Shown: positions 1 through 8,837 of the stretch, piece by piece
How positions within the stretch are numbered: the first letter of the stretch is position 1
Layout of the letters: each line of letters starts with the position of its first letter
Assembly: GCA_031281945.1 (NCBI GenBank)
Contig: JAITER010000023.1
Coordinates: forward strand, 1 to 42,452
Reading direction: 5' to 3'
From: Spirochaetaceae bacterium
Lineage (GTDB): Bacteria > Spirochaetota > Spirochaetia > Treponematales > Breznakiellaceae
Length of the DNA: 42,452 nt
Made by a program: the position numbers and the translations under genes
The notes under the pieces: generated by a model
Seen by the model: only the letters and a program-made list of their open reading frames with translations
Database searches by the model: none
What the model was told of the DNA's origin: nothing

Positions 1-80
1 GATTTGGCGCTGTGGCGGGCGCGCTTTTTTCTGGGGGGGGGGCTGTCTGCCTCGCCTGGCGGCGGCTTGCGTTTTGGATG

Positions 81-140
81 CCGCTGGGGGCTCCGCCCCC
101 AGTCCCCCGCTGGGAGGCCTCCCGGCCTCCCAGACCCACC
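81..140 (+). repeat. Double-hairpin repeat, copy 1
   Basis: The core has a first hairpin (GGGGGCTCCGCCCCC), a short C run, and a second hairpin with arms GGGAGGCC and GGCCTCCC, then CAGACCCACC. The same order is seen at 641-698, 15324-15360, 15455-15523 and, on the other strand, 35421-35480. Confidence 0.7.
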
Positions 141-640
141 GTAAGTTTGCGGCGCTTTGTTTCAAGCACCGCTTTTCATTGCCAGATGCGGTTTCGCGGC
201 GCTACGCTCCGCAAAAACCGCCGCTCCCGCTCCAATTCCGCACCCGCCTTCGCACGGCGCCCGGCGGCTTCCGCCGCCAGCTCGCGCCCCCAGCCGCATC
301 CAAAACGCGAACCGCCGCCTGGATTGGCAGAAAGCCCCCACCGCTGAAAAACGCGCCTCCGCTCCCGCTCCAATTCCGCGCCCGCTTTCGCACGCCGCCA
401 GGCGGCTTCCGCCGCCAGCTCGCGCCCCCAGCCGCATCCAAAACGCCAGCCGCGCTAACTTTTGGTGGGGCTGGGTGGCCGGGGGGGCGCCCCGCGGGGC
501 CCGGGGGGGGGGGGCCCCCCCGGGTTCCACAACCCCAGCCGCCGCCTGGGTTGGCAGAAAGCCCCCACCGCTGAAAAACGCGCGCCCGCCTCTGCTCCAA
601 TTCCGCGCCCGCTTCCCCGCCGCCAGCTCGCGCCGCCTGG

Positions 641-698
641 GGCTGGGGGCTCAGCCCCCCAGCCCCCCGCTGGGAGGCCCAGGCCTCCCAGACCCACC
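641..698 (+). repeat. Double-hairpin repeat, copy 2
   Basis: Same order as copy 1: GGGGGCTCAGCCCCCC, a C run, then GGGAGGCC/GGCCTCCC arms and CAGACCCACC. The downstream sequence also matches that of copy 1 for roughly 80 bp, so the repeated unit is longer than the hairpins. Confidence 0.7.
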
Positions 699-867
699 GT
701 AAGTTTGCGGCCCCGCTTTGTTTCAAGCGCCGCTTTTCATTGCCAGATGCGCTTTCGCACGCCGCTACGCTCCGCAAAAACCGCCGCCTCTGCTCCAATT
801 CCGCGCCCGCTTTCGCGCGGCGCCAGGCGGCTTCCGCCGCCGGCTTGCGTCCGTAGACGGCTTTTTA

Positions 868-2190
868 TTAGAACGCCCAGTCAAAATTTATTTGCACATT
901 GTGAATATTATTAGTTTTAGATTTTCCGGTTTCCCATTCCCCATGTTTTAACAAAGTGTATTCGTACCACACCTCTATGGAAGCGTTGGCGTTGAGCGCA
1001 TAAACGGCCTTGGGTTTTACGCGGAACTGGGTTAAAACGCCGCCCCATAAATCAACAGGCGCCTCCAGGCCTACTCCAAATTCGCCCGTAAGAGCGTAAA
1101 AGGCGCCGGGCTTAAATGTAAATTCAGCGGGAACCGCTTTTTCCGGATCGTCATGTTTGGCCGCAGGTATGTTTTTTTCGCTCCACAAAAACTGGTGCAT
1201 AACAAGGCTTAGTTTCAGGCCGCCTATATCGCAACCTACGGTTTCGTTAATCCAGGCCCACCCGTAGTCTTCGTAACCGCCAAGATTAGCAATCCGGGCT
1301 TCCACAACAGCGATAAAGTTGGGAACGGCTTTCAATTTAGCGCCGATATAAAAGCCAGCGCCTTTGGCGGCGGCGTCATATTCATCATCATCAGCCCAGA
1401 GGGGGCCGGAAAATTCTACGTCTTTAGAGGCCCGGCCGTGCCTTTGAAGAACGCTTAACTGGTCGGCGTTGGAATCAAGACGGAAGCCGAGAGAGGCGTT
1501 GAAAAAATCGCCTTCGTATTTGGCGCCAAAAGCCGTTTCTTTAAGAAACTGGCTCGCAAAAACAAAGTCGTCAATGCTTTTGCTTTTATTATCCTCGCTT
1601 AAATCGTAAGCGGCGTTAGGATCATCGTTAACCGCGTTAAAGAAAACCCCAAAATTAAGACCTTTTATAGCTTTAACCTCCAAACGAAGCCCGCCTTTGG
1701 AGTTAGAATCGAAGCTGAAGCCTTCGTCGCCTTCCGCGCCCCAGGCGGAATCGTCGATGGAACCTATAACAGCGCGGACTGCGCCGCCAAAAAAATCGCC
1801 CCACAAATAAGCCTGCTGTATCGAAAGAGCCTGGTTAATCGCCTCCCAGCCTTTTTTGTCGCCGGCGTCGCCAAGTAAATTCGCGTCTATCGCGTGTGCG
1901 CGAAGGCGCAGTTTGGCGCCGTAGTTGTCGCCTGCATATTCACCGCTAAGATCGAAGCGCACGGCGCCAGCGTCAACAGCGTCATCGTGCCATAACCTGA
2001 TTGAAGGGTCATGGGTTAAACCGTCAGCGGTTTTTTCGTCTGTAACCCGGAAGTTAACGCCGGTTTTTAATTCGCCGGAAACCTTAAAGCCTTTACCAGC
2101 CGCCCTCTCGCCCGCCGGCGCATCCTCTTGCGCCCAGGCCGCGCCGCCCGTAAGCGCAGCCGCTAAAAAAAATATAAACGCTTTATTCAT
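868..2190 (-). CDS. Outer-membrane beta-barrel (porin-like) protein
   Basis: A 440-residue exported protein. Residues 1-20 form a signal peptide (Lys, hydrophobic core, cleavage after AAWA). The rest is rich in alternating hydrophobic/polar strands with Gly, Asp and aromatic residues, and the chain ends in the strand QINFDWAF with a terminal Phe, typical of barrels inserted by BamA. I infer a pore or surface role; I do not recognise a named family and the substrate is unknown. The start is well supported: AAGGAG lies about 6 bases before the ATG. It stands alone, 289 bp downstream of tyrA on the same strand. A 14-G tract lies about 190 bp upstream of the start codon. Confidence 0.7.
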   Translation of the reverse strand: MNKAFIFFLAAALTGGAAWAQEDAPAGERAAGKGFKVSGELKTGVNFRVTDEKTADGLTHDPSIRLWHDDAVDAGAVRFDLSGEYAGDNYGAKLRLRAHAIDANLLGDAGDKKGWEAINQALSIQQAYLWGDFFGGAVRAVIGSIDDSAWGAEGDEGFSFDSNSKGGLRLEVKAIKGLNFGVFFNAVNDDPNAAYDLSEDNKSKSIDDFVFASQFLKETAFGAKYEGDFFNASLGFRLDSNADQLSVLQRHGRASKDVEFSGPLWADDDEYDAAAKGAGFYIGAKLKAVPNFIAVVEARIANLGGYEDYGWAWINETVGCDIGGLKLSLVMHQFLWSEKNIPAAKHDDPEKAVPAEFTFKPGAFYALTGEFGVGLEAPVDLWGGVLTQFRVKPKAVYALNANASIEVWYEYTLLKHGEWETGKSKTNNIHNVQINFDWAF

Positions 2191-2380
2191 AGCAACTCCT
2201 TAAAAAATTTGAGACGCAAACGCCTCGCATATATTTTTACGTTTTATAATAAAACGAAATTATCAATGCTACTTTAGCAATAAATAAATTAAAAAAACAA
2301 TCGTCTTAAAAGATAAAGCTTTTAACGGTTTACAAGCGGAAGATTTTTACACGAAATCAGGTGAAAGATGCTGGAGATGT

Positions 2381-2394
2381 GGGGGGGGGGGGGG
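2381..2394. repeat. Poly-G tract (14 G) upstream of porin-like gene
   Basis: Fourteen consecutive G residues on the plus strand, about 190 bp upstream of the start of the minus-strand porin-like gene. No gene overlaps it. Homopolymer tracts of this length are prone to slipped-strand length change; an effect on expression is inference. Confidence 0.6.
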
Positions 2395-2479
2395 CATGGG
2401 CCTATTCGCAAAGCGTTTTTATAGCGAGGGGGAGTGATTTACGGCGGCGTAAAGAATGGCGGGGCGGATGCTTGCGCGC

Positions 2480-3373
2480 TCACACGGAACTGCGCGATTC
2501 AGGGTAAATTGAGCGCGACATCGCGATTCTTTTTTCCCGCACGCCGGAGAGCTTTTTTACAAGGGCTTCCCGTTGATCCTCAACAAGCATTTTTTTGATT
2601 GAGGAAAGGGATTTTTCGAAGGTTTCTATGCTTTTTACAAGATAAGTTTTGTTAGATAAAAAAAGTTCCGTCCATAGCGGCGCGTTTATCATCGCGATTC
2701 TGGTGAGATCCTCAAAACTGCCGCCGCCGAATTCCGTTATGCGTTCATCTTCCGCGCCGTCCACAAGCGCCGCCGCTATGACATGGCAGAGCTGGCTTGT
2801 AAACGCTATTTTGCCGTCGTGAACGGCGGCGCTTGTTTCGATTACGCGGGCGAAACCCGTCTGCCGCATAAGGTCTTTGATAAAAGCGATATTTTGCGGT
2901 TTGTTTTCGGGTGAAGGTATTAAAAGGCAGTTGCGGCCTTTAAAAACGGACGCCTTGGCGTGCAAAAAGCCCTCTTTTTCGCCTCCGGCCATGGGGTGAA
3001 CGCTTATAAAGTCGAAGCGGGGGTGGGGTGAAAATGAGCGCCTGTTTTCTTCCAGCGCGGTTTTTACGCCGGATACGTCAACTACTATAGAGCCTTTTTT
3101 AAAATTATCTTTTTGCGATTTTAAAAAATCTATTGTTTGGCCGGGGTACAAGCAGATGAACACTAAATCGCAAAGAGACAGCATTTGCGCTTCGCTTCCT
3201 GGAGAGTAGCCTTTGCCTATGGCGCCCGATTCTTCGGCTTGTTCCAGCGCGGCTTTATTCACATCCAGCGCGAGTATGCGTGAAGGAGCCGCAATCGCGT
3301 TTTCGCGCAACGCCAGGGCGAAAGAGCCGCCTATAAGGCCAAGTCCTACGACTCCGTAAGTTTTGTTGCGCAT
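2480..3373 (-). CDS. tyrA: Prephenate dehydrogenase
   Basis: A 297-residue enzyme that oxidatively decarboxylates prephenate to 4-hydroxyphenylpyruvate in tyrosine biosynthesis. The N terminus is a Rossmann nucleotide-binding motif (GLGLIGGS, residues 10-17) followed by the acidic end of strand two (LALD). The family signature HPMAGGE near the middle supplies the catalytic His. The C-terminal half is the all-helical dimerisation domain; no ACT domain follows. The start was chosen because ATG 3373 directly precedes the Rossmann fold and overlaps the DAHP synthase stop in a TAATG arrangement, implying translational coupling. An upstream extension in the same frame is only antisense-like Arg-rich sequence inside the neighbour. 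Arogenate dehydrogenase is the alternative specificity. Confidence 0.9.
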   Translation of the reverse strand: MRNKTYGVVGLGLIGGSFALALRENAIAAPSRILALDVNKAALEQAEESGAIGKGYSPGSEAQMLSLCDLVFICLYPGQTIDFLKSQKDNFKKGSIVVDVSGVKTALEENRRSFSPHPRFDFISVHPMAGGEKEGFLHAKASVFKGRNCLLIPSPENKPQNIAFIKDLMRQTGFARVIETSAAVHDGKIAFTSQLCHVIAAALVDGAEDERITEFGGGSFEDLTRIAMINAPLWTELFLSNKTYLVKSIETFEKSLSSIKKMLVEDQREALVKKLSGVREKRIAMSRSIYPESRSSV

Positions 3374-4425
3374 TACAGGCGCCGTCCTTCGGCGGCGGCG
3401 TACACGGCCAGGGAATCCATAAGAGCCGAAAAATCTTCGGGGGTGAGAGACTGCTCGCCGTCGCAAAGCGCGCAAGCCGGGTTGTTGTGAACTTCTATAA
3501 GCAGGCCGTCCGCGCCGGCGGCCACCGCGGCTTTTGAAAGAGCGGGCGTCATCCAGGCGGCGCCGCAGGCGTGGCTTGGGTCTACGACTACGGGCAAATG
3601 GGTTTCTTTTTGCAGGTATGGTATGGCGGATACGTCCAAACAGTTGCGGGTGTAGGAATCGAAGGTGCGCACTCCGCGCTCGCAAATTATGATTTCCATG
3701 GCGCCCGCGGACATTAGGTATTCTACAGACATGAGCAATTCTTTAATTGTGGAAGAAAGCCCGCGTTTTAGCAAAACCGGTTTAACCATGCCTCCAACTT
3801 CTTTAAGCAGGTCGAAATTCTGCATATTCCGCGCGCCTATTTGGATTATGTCTATATCCTGAAACAAATCAATTTCGCGCACGGACATAAGTTCGGTAAC
3901 TATGGGAAGGCCGGTTTCTTTGCGGGCGGCTTTAAGCAGTTCCAGGCCTTTCGCGCCCATGCCCTGAAAGCTGTAAGGGCTGGTGCGCGGCTTAAAAGCG
4001 CCGCCGCGTAAAGCGCGCGCCCCGCTTTTTTTGACGGCCTTGGCCACAGATATTATCTGCTCCAAGCTTTCTACGGAGCATGGGCCGGCCATAACGCAAA
4101 GCTGGCTCTTTCCGGCGCCGTTTTCCGCGCCGGCGGAGGCCGGGGTTAGCCGGCCTAAAACGGCGTCTTTTACACGAATTATGGTGTTTTGCGGATGAAA
4201 GGCGCGGTTTGCAAGTTTGTAAGGGGCGCTAACCCGCAAAACATTTTCTACGATGGGATTGGCTTTGAGCTGCTCCTCGTTTATTTTGGAAGCGTCGCCG
4301 ATAAGCCCTAAAACTAAAGTTTCTTCGCCCCGGGAAACGTTAAGCCGAAAACCTTCCGCTTTAAGCCGTTCTTTAAGGGCGTTAAAGTCGTTTTCCGGAG
4401 CGTTTGGCTTTATAACTATAATCAT
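3373..4425 (-). CDS. aroF: 3-deoxy-7-phosphoheptulonate (DAHP) synthase, type I-beta
   Basis: A 350-residue enzyme condensing phosphoenolpyruvate and erythrose 4-phosphate, the first step of the shikimate pathway. Residues 1-75 form the ferredoxin-like N-terminal domain (MIIVIKPNAPE...) known from Thermotoga-type enzymes, where it mediates feedback inhibition by Tyr/Phe. The barrel follows with MAGPCSVES, ALRGGAFKPRTSPYSFQG and VVVDPSHACG, which carry phosphate- and metal-binding residues. It starts 15 bp after the large lipoprotein stop without a strong ribosome binding site and ends overlapping tyrA by one base. Its pairing with tyrA suggests a tyrosine-branch role and likely feedback control, which is inference. 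Confidence 0.93.
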   Translation of the reverse strand: MIIVIKPNAPENDFNALKERLKAEGFRLNVSRGEETLVLGLIGDASKINEEQLKANPIVENVLRVSAPYKLANRAFHPQNTIIRVKDAVLGRLTPASAGAENGAGKSQLCVMAGPCSVESLEQIISVAKAVKKSGARALRGGAFKPRTSPYSFQGMGAKGLELLKAARKETGLPIVTELMSVREIDLFQDIDIIQIGARNMQNFDLLKEVGGMVKPVLLKRGLSSTIKELLMSVEYLMSAGAMEIIICERGVRTFDSYTRNCLDVSAIPYLQKETHLPVVVDPSHACGAAWMTPALSKAAVAAGADGLLIEVHNNPACALCDGEQSLTPEDFSALMDSLAVYAAAEGRRL

Positions 4426-4440
4426 ACACCGGCCGTATTC

Positions 4441-7400
4441 CTACGGCGCCGCGGGGTAGGGGGGAGCCACAAGATCCTCACTGTCGTGTGTAAAAACTTG
4501 CCAACCGCTTACTGCTGTTGCTAAGCCGCCCGCGCCGTCCGGAGCACCGGACATTACGCCGGACTGTCCCCTAAACGCATGGCCGGCGGGGTCCGCCGTG
4601 AAGCCGGCGGGATACGACGCCCCAGCCGGAATTGGAAGAAAGCCGCCGGCGGCCACAGCTTGGTTGGCTTGGAAACGCCCAAACGTGTAATTGAAAAGAA
4701 CATTCGTATATGAGACGGTTATCCTGCTCACATAAACGCCGCCGCCGTAATGCGCCACGTTTTCTTTTAACAAAGCGTCCGCGCCATTAAGATTGAATGC
4801 GGCGCTATTGCTCAAAATCGACACGCCGCCGCCGCCATACTCGGATTTGTTATTTTCAATAGTCCCGCCTACCATGTCGAAGGTGCTATTTTGGTTAAGA
4901 TGAACGCCGCCGCCATAAGCTGCTTTGCTTATCGCCTCATTCTCTTTAATCACCCCGCCCTTCATAAGGAAGTATGTTGTAAAATCTGAATCCTGAGCGC
5001 TAAGCAAAACGCCGCCGCCCTGGGTTTCCCCGGTCTCTCCCGGCCCGCCTGCGCCCATAATTATCTCGGCCTTGTTGCCGGAAATCTCGCCGCCTTCCAT
5101 AACCAGGCCGGCTGTAACATTATTATTACTGTCAGTTTTTTTCCGTATATTCATAGCCAAAATTCCGCCGCCCCTGCGGGCCGAATTGCCGCTTATAATA
5201 GCGCCATTTTTTATGACGCATAAAAAATCCGCATTTTTGTTGCCGTTATACAGGTTAAGACCGCCGCCGGCGTATTGATGCTGAGTGTTAAGCTTATTGT
5301 CATAATCGCGGCCTACAACACTGTTGCCGCTCACCTCCGACCCGCTTTCCAATGTTAAATTAAACGTATTTACAAAAGCGCCCGCGTTAATATGAATGCC
5401 GCCGCCGCCGAGGCTGGCCTTGTTATTTTTTACAGCTCCAAACAACGTGTATTTTCCCGTACTGTAAGAGCCCAGCCCGCCGCCCCACTGGGTGGTAAGT
5501 TGCTTGCCATCTTCCAAAACCATGCCGTTGCCCTCTACCGAGGCTCCCGCACCTAAAGTAAATTCTGGGATGCCGCTAGTGGCGCTAGTCCTGTGTAAAG
5601 CAACGCCGGCGCCCAACTCATACGCATAATTGGCCGTCGCAAGATTGAATTCGCCATTCGGAAGCGGCGGGCCGCCTATTATACCGGATTCAAAATTCAC
5701 ATTGCCGCCGTTGAATATAAGAAAGCCGCCGCCGCCCTTGCCGGACTTGGCTATATTCCCGGAAACAGTTGTGTTGGCAAAATGGTTTTCACTGGCCGCT
5801 TCTATACGAAAGCCGCCGCCGCCGCGCGTTAAATCAGTGCTGGCGGTAGTTTGCCTGTTGCCACTTACAATCAACCAGTCCGCATTAAGCTTGCAAGCCG
5901 CGTATGTGTTTATGCCGCCGCCGCCGTTGTAGCCTACGTTTTCTTCTACTCTAATCGGATTCGTTTCCGTGCCGATAAAATTGTAAGTTCCAATGCCCCT
6001 AATATAAATCCCGCCGCCCCAATTGGCCTTGTTTTGTTTAAAATTAGATTCTTTGACGTCAAGAAGCGGGGAAGAGCTGGTTCTAAATTCAACATCAAGA
6101 CCGCCGCCGCAGTCGCTGCTGTTACCGGTAAATTCGCAGTTTTCTATTATAGAAGGAAATTCCGAACCGCTTTTGAGCACGAGGCAAAGGCCGCCGCCAT
6201 ACCCGTTAGTTTTATTGCCGGAGAAAATGGATTTTTTTACGGTTGCAACATCCGGCGCGTCTAGATAAACGCCGCCGCCGTGGTTGCCGTTGACAATCGA
6301 ATTGCCTTTAGCAAGAACGTTCTGTATATGCACCCCGCCGCCGTCGGCCCCTCTGTCGTCATAATAATACAAGCCGCCGCCGTAATACTTCTGCGCCGTG
6401 TTATTCTCTAAAATAATGTTGCAAAACACCTTTGGTCCGTCAAAATTATGCAGATCGTAACAAATCGCCCCGCCATGATTGACCGACGCGTTGTCCTTAA
6501 ACAGTATGACGTCCGCCGCTTTAGCTTTTTTCGCGTAAAGCCTGTTCACCTGGCCGGCGGTAAGCCCTACAGATTCCTCCGCCGAAACCTGCACGTTATT
6601 CCAGTCTTCTACTTCGATCGCATCAAGCGCTGAAGACACGTCGGGATTCGAACCGTCATCCACCGAGTCCCAAATGCTTTTTGGCCCTATACGCAAATCG
6701 CAATTGCTGTGAGCGTAGGCTACGCCGCCTATACCGTCGCTCTTATTGCCTATAAAAGCGCCGCCGTATATATAAAGCTTATTCACCATATAAGCGTCGT
6801 TTACATGAAAGACGCCGCCGTTGCCGCCAGATGCGGCGTAATTAGATTGAAAAAGACCGTCGTATATATACGCCGCGCCCCCGTCGTTTACGCGCACCGT
6901 CCCGTATTTTCCTCTATTTTGTATGATCTCGCCGCCATACATATTAAAAACGCCTTGGTTTGTAATGTTCACCGCTATACCGCTTTCCCCGCCGGTTGTG
7001 CCGAAGTCGTTGTTTTGCAAAACAACCCATTTATTCATGTTAAAAGTTCCGCCGTCTATAAAAACAAGCGGAAAAGCGTTAGTCGCGCCGGAAATGTTTG
7101 TTCCAGATACGGGAGTAGTCCCCATGCCGGTCCATATAGCGCCGCCGTCCAAAATCAGCCTGGAGCCGACTTTATCATCATCAGCGGCCTCCGTTGCGCC
7201 GCCGCCTCCGTCCATAGCCTCGAAAGTAAGACTTGAGCCCGCGCCCACCATAAACATATAATTTAAAAAACCATCCTCTTTTTTACGCTTTATTGTATAT
7301 TTTTTAAGCGGAGGCGAAACCAGCTTTACATGCATACCTTCCACAATGGACGCCGAAACATCCATATCAATGTCGCCTCCAAGGTAAACTACATCGGGGG

Positions 7401-8025
7401 CGGCCTCCGTCCCGACGCCATACGATTTTATCTTTTGTAAAACCGCCGTTAAAGTTTTGTAACCGTATTCTTCGTTCGGAGTTCCGTCTTCAAGCAGGGG
7501 CGAATTCACGCCGTTATAGTATAAAAGCGAGCCGTTAACCCCGCCCAAAGGATCGTTTGAAAGCTCCCTGTCCGGAGCCGCAAGCTCCTCCGGATTTTTG
7601 GCCACGGTTATTTTGTATGTGGAGCTTTCTTCGGAACCCGACGCGGTTACCTTCAACTCTATTAAAATAGGGGTTGCAAAAGGAATGCCGGGAGCTGTAA
7701 GACCCAGCTCGAAACCGCTTACTATGCCTACTTTAACAGAAATAGAGGCTCCCGCGGGGGCGGCCGGAACCGCTTCTATAAATATTTTAGAGGCTCCTAT
7801 ATTGGCTACGGTTGCATTGTTTTTTGAATTCACATCTTTTTCCAAAGGCAACGGAAAACCGCCGGCGGCGCTAATGTCATCGTAAATTTTCAAATCGCTT
7901 AAAGCCGTAGACGGGTCAGTCTCCGCTTCCTTGCCAGTAGTAGGCTTGGACGTTACAGGGTTTGCGCAAGACGCAACGATAATAAGCGTTATAACAAACA
8001 CCGAAAAATGTAAAAATTTAGTCAT
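4441..8025 (-). CDS. Giant lipoprotein with right-handed beta-helix repeats
   Basis: An 1194-residue predicted lipoprotein. Residues 1-20 form a type II signal peptide ending in the lipobox IIVASC, so Cys20 should be lipidated. About residues 35-140 are Ig-like or bacterial cadherin-like strands; from about 150 the protein becomes irregular tandem beta-helix rungs with motifs such as GGGIYI, NNKSEYGGGG and GGEISGNKA, as in polymorphic outer-membrane proteins and pectate-lyase-like helices. No catalytic motif is visible, so an adhesive or surface-structural role is inferred. The ATG is preceded by GGGAG at good spacing. Repetitive GGCGGC codons make this gene a target for recombination. The DAHP synthase begins 15 bp downstream and may be cotranscribed. 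Confidence 0.8.
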   Translation of the reverse strand: MTKFLHFSVFVITLIIVASCANPVTSKPTTGKEAETDPSTALSDLKIYDDISAAGGFPLPLEKDVNSKNNATVANIGASKIFIEAVPAAPAGASISVKVGIVSGFELGLTAPGIPFATPILIELKVTASGSEESSTYKITVAKNPEELAAPDRELSNDPLGGVNGSLLYYNGVNSPLLEDGTPNEEYGYKTLTAVLQKIKSYGVGTEAAPDVVYLGGDIDMDVSASIVEGMHVKLVSPPLKKYTIKRKKEDGFLNYMFMVGAGSSLTFEAMDGGGGATEAADDDKVGSRLILDGGAIWTGMGTTPVSGTNISGATNAFPLVFIDGGTFNMNKWVVLQNNDFGTTGGESGIAVNITNQGVFNMYGGEIIQNRGKYGTVRVNDGGAAYIYDGLFQSNYAASGGNGGVFHVNDAYMVNKLYIYGGAFIGNKSDGIGGVAYAHSNCDLRIGPKSIWDSVDDGSNPDVSSALDAIEVEDWNNVQVSAEESVGLTAGQVNRLYAKKAKAADVILFKDNASVNHGGAICYDLHNFDGPKVFCNIILENNTAQKYYGGGLYYYDDRGADGGGVHIQNVLAKGNSIVNGNHGGGVYLDAPDVATVKKSIFSGNKTNGYGGGLCLVLKSGSEFPSIIENCEFTGNSSDCGGGLDVEFRTSSSPLLDVKESNFKQNKANWGGGIYIRGIGTYNFIGTETNPIRVEENVGYNGGGGINTYAACKLNADWLIVSGNRQTTASTDLTRGGGGFRIEAASENHFANTTVSGNIAKSGKGGGGFLIFNGGNVNFESGIIGGPPLPNGEFNLATANYAYELGAGVALHRTSATSGIPEFTLGAGASVEGNGMVLEDGKQLTTQWGGGLGSYSTGKYTLFGAVKNNKASLGGGGIHINAGAFVNTFNLTLESGSEVSGNSVVGRDYDNKLNTQHQYAGGGLNLYNGNKNADFLCVIKNGAIISGNSARRGGGILAMNIRKKTDSNNNVTAGLVMEGGEISGNKAEIIMGAGGPGETGETQGGGVLLSAQDSDFTTYFLMKGGVIKENEAISKAAYGGGVHLNQNSTFDMVGGTIENNKSEYGGGGVSILSNSAAFNLNGADALLKENVAHYGGGVYVSRITVSYTNVLFNYTFGRFQANQAVAAGGFLPIPAGASYPAGFTADPAGHAFRGQSGVMSGAPDGAGGLATAVSGWQVFTHDSEDLVAPPYPAAP

Positions 8026-8058
8026 ACTCCGTCTCCCAACAAACCGTGCTCTTAGGAA

Positions 8059-8143
8059 CAGCCAAACAATAAAGCGTTCCCGTTTTATGGCCGCCGTTTA
8101 CGCAACAAGAAAAACACAATCAAACAATCATGTTTCTTGACAT
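8059..8143 (-). repeat. Upstream TIR element, copy 1
   Basis: This segment matches 26717-26806 at roughly three bases in four, with shared landmarks CCAAACAATAAA, TTTACGC and GTTTCTTGAC. It lies 33 bp upstream of the giant lipoprotein start, the same place and orientation the second copy occupies relative to tamB. The ends are imperfect inverted repeats. It could be a miniature mobile element or a shared leader. Confidence 0.5.
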
Positions 8144-8532
8144 ACACCCCGCGAAACCCCCTCAAAAACCGGAATTCTAAAAGGGTTTTATTATTTAACA
8201 AGTAAATAATTTAACGATGCGCCTCGTTAAGGATGCGTATTTTACAGCTTTATTTCCCGCCCAAAATTCCGGTTTGTAATTTTGAAAACGAAAAACAACC
8301 ACAATTATTAATATAATACTAAAAAAAAATGCTTTTGTACATACATAATTTTGCTAAACATAAATACGTTTTTAAAATATTTGAGCCCCCGCCCGGTTTA
8401 ACACAGGCGGCGGACGGGCGGAAGAGTCTCACAAAACAACCCGCGCCGCTAAAACGGCGGGTGTTTTTGAAAGCGCTTTTTTGCGCTACGCTTCAAAAAA
8501 CGTAATTTGCGCGGAAACAATAGGGATAAACA
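8144..8532. other. AT-rich intergenic region between divergent genes
   Basis: Gene-free spacer between the minus-strand lipoprotein and the plus-strand DUF3343 gene. It is AT-rich and contains TATAAT near 8310 with no clear -35 box. A G/C hairpin occurs at about 8440-8463 (ACCCGC/GCGGGT arms around CTAAAA). I see no RNA gene or recognisable riboswitch. Confidence 0.4.
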
Positions 8533-8814
8533 ATGAAAGACGAAGCTATAATCTGTTTTGAAAGCGTTTCGCGGGCTATTTTGGCGGAAAAAACTCTCTG
8601 CGAAAACGGTTTTTTGGTAAGAATTATGCCGGCCCCAGAGGCCGCGCAAAAAGGCTGCGGGTTTTGTTTAAGACTTTCGCCCCAAGACGCGGAAAAAGCG
8701 GCGGAATCTTTGCGGCTGCTGTGCGGCTTTAATATAAAAGAAATATACCTTATGAAAGAAAGCCCCGCCGGAACAGTTTATGAAAAAATAAACCTGAATA
8801 AAAACGCGCTTTAG
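8533..8814 (+). CDS. DUF3343 putative Se/S carrier-like protein
   Basis: A 93-residue soluble protein resembling the DUF3343 (Se/S-carrier-like) family: a compact alpha/beta fold beginning with an aldolase-like strand (AIICFESVSRAILAEKTL), a central PAPEAAQKGCGFCLRLSP segment with the conserved Cys-Gly pair plus an extra Cys, and an amphipathic C-terminal half. The family is proposed to carry selenium or sulfur and is often found with selenium or sulfur metabolism genes; its biochemistry is not settled. selD follows on the same strand after 284 bp that contain two hairpins and a miniature repeat. ATG is preceded by AGGGAT. Confidence 0.75.
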   Translation: MKDEAIICFESVSRAILAEKTLCENGFLVRIMPAPEAAQKGCGFCLRLSPQDAEKAAESLRLLCGFNIKEIYLMKESPAGTVYEKINLNKNAL

Positions 8815-8837
8815 ACTTAAATCCGGAGGGTTTTAAC

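Larger units (their letters stand above)
1..860. repeat. G/C-rich intergenic repeat mosaic
   Basis: This stretch is built from recurring blocks and I see no credible gene in it. Open frames exist on both strands only because G/C-rich DNA has few stop codons; their translations are Pro/Arg/Ala-rich with no domain. One block starting near 222 recurs near 359, and shortened forms recur near 595 and 790. Another block containing TTGGCAGAAAGCCCCCACCG occurs near 325 and 550. A hairpin pair plus TCCCAGACCCACC occurs at 81-140 and 641-698, each followed by a similar block containing TTTCATTGCCAGATGCG. Runs of 10 G (33-42) and 12 G followed by 7 C (503-521) are present. Confidence 0.75.

Noticed and set aside
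12..702. Several overlapping Pro/Arg-rich open frames on both strands in the first 800 bases
   Set aside because: They follow repeat units rather than codon patterns, have no ribosome binding site or domain, and exist in all frames because the DNA lacks A/T-rich stops.
3374..3685. A 104-residue N-terminal extension of TyrA
   Set aside because: It overlaps the DAHP synthase gene in another frame, is Arg/Pro-rich, and the family starts at the Rossmann fold; the TAATG overlap supports ATG 3373.
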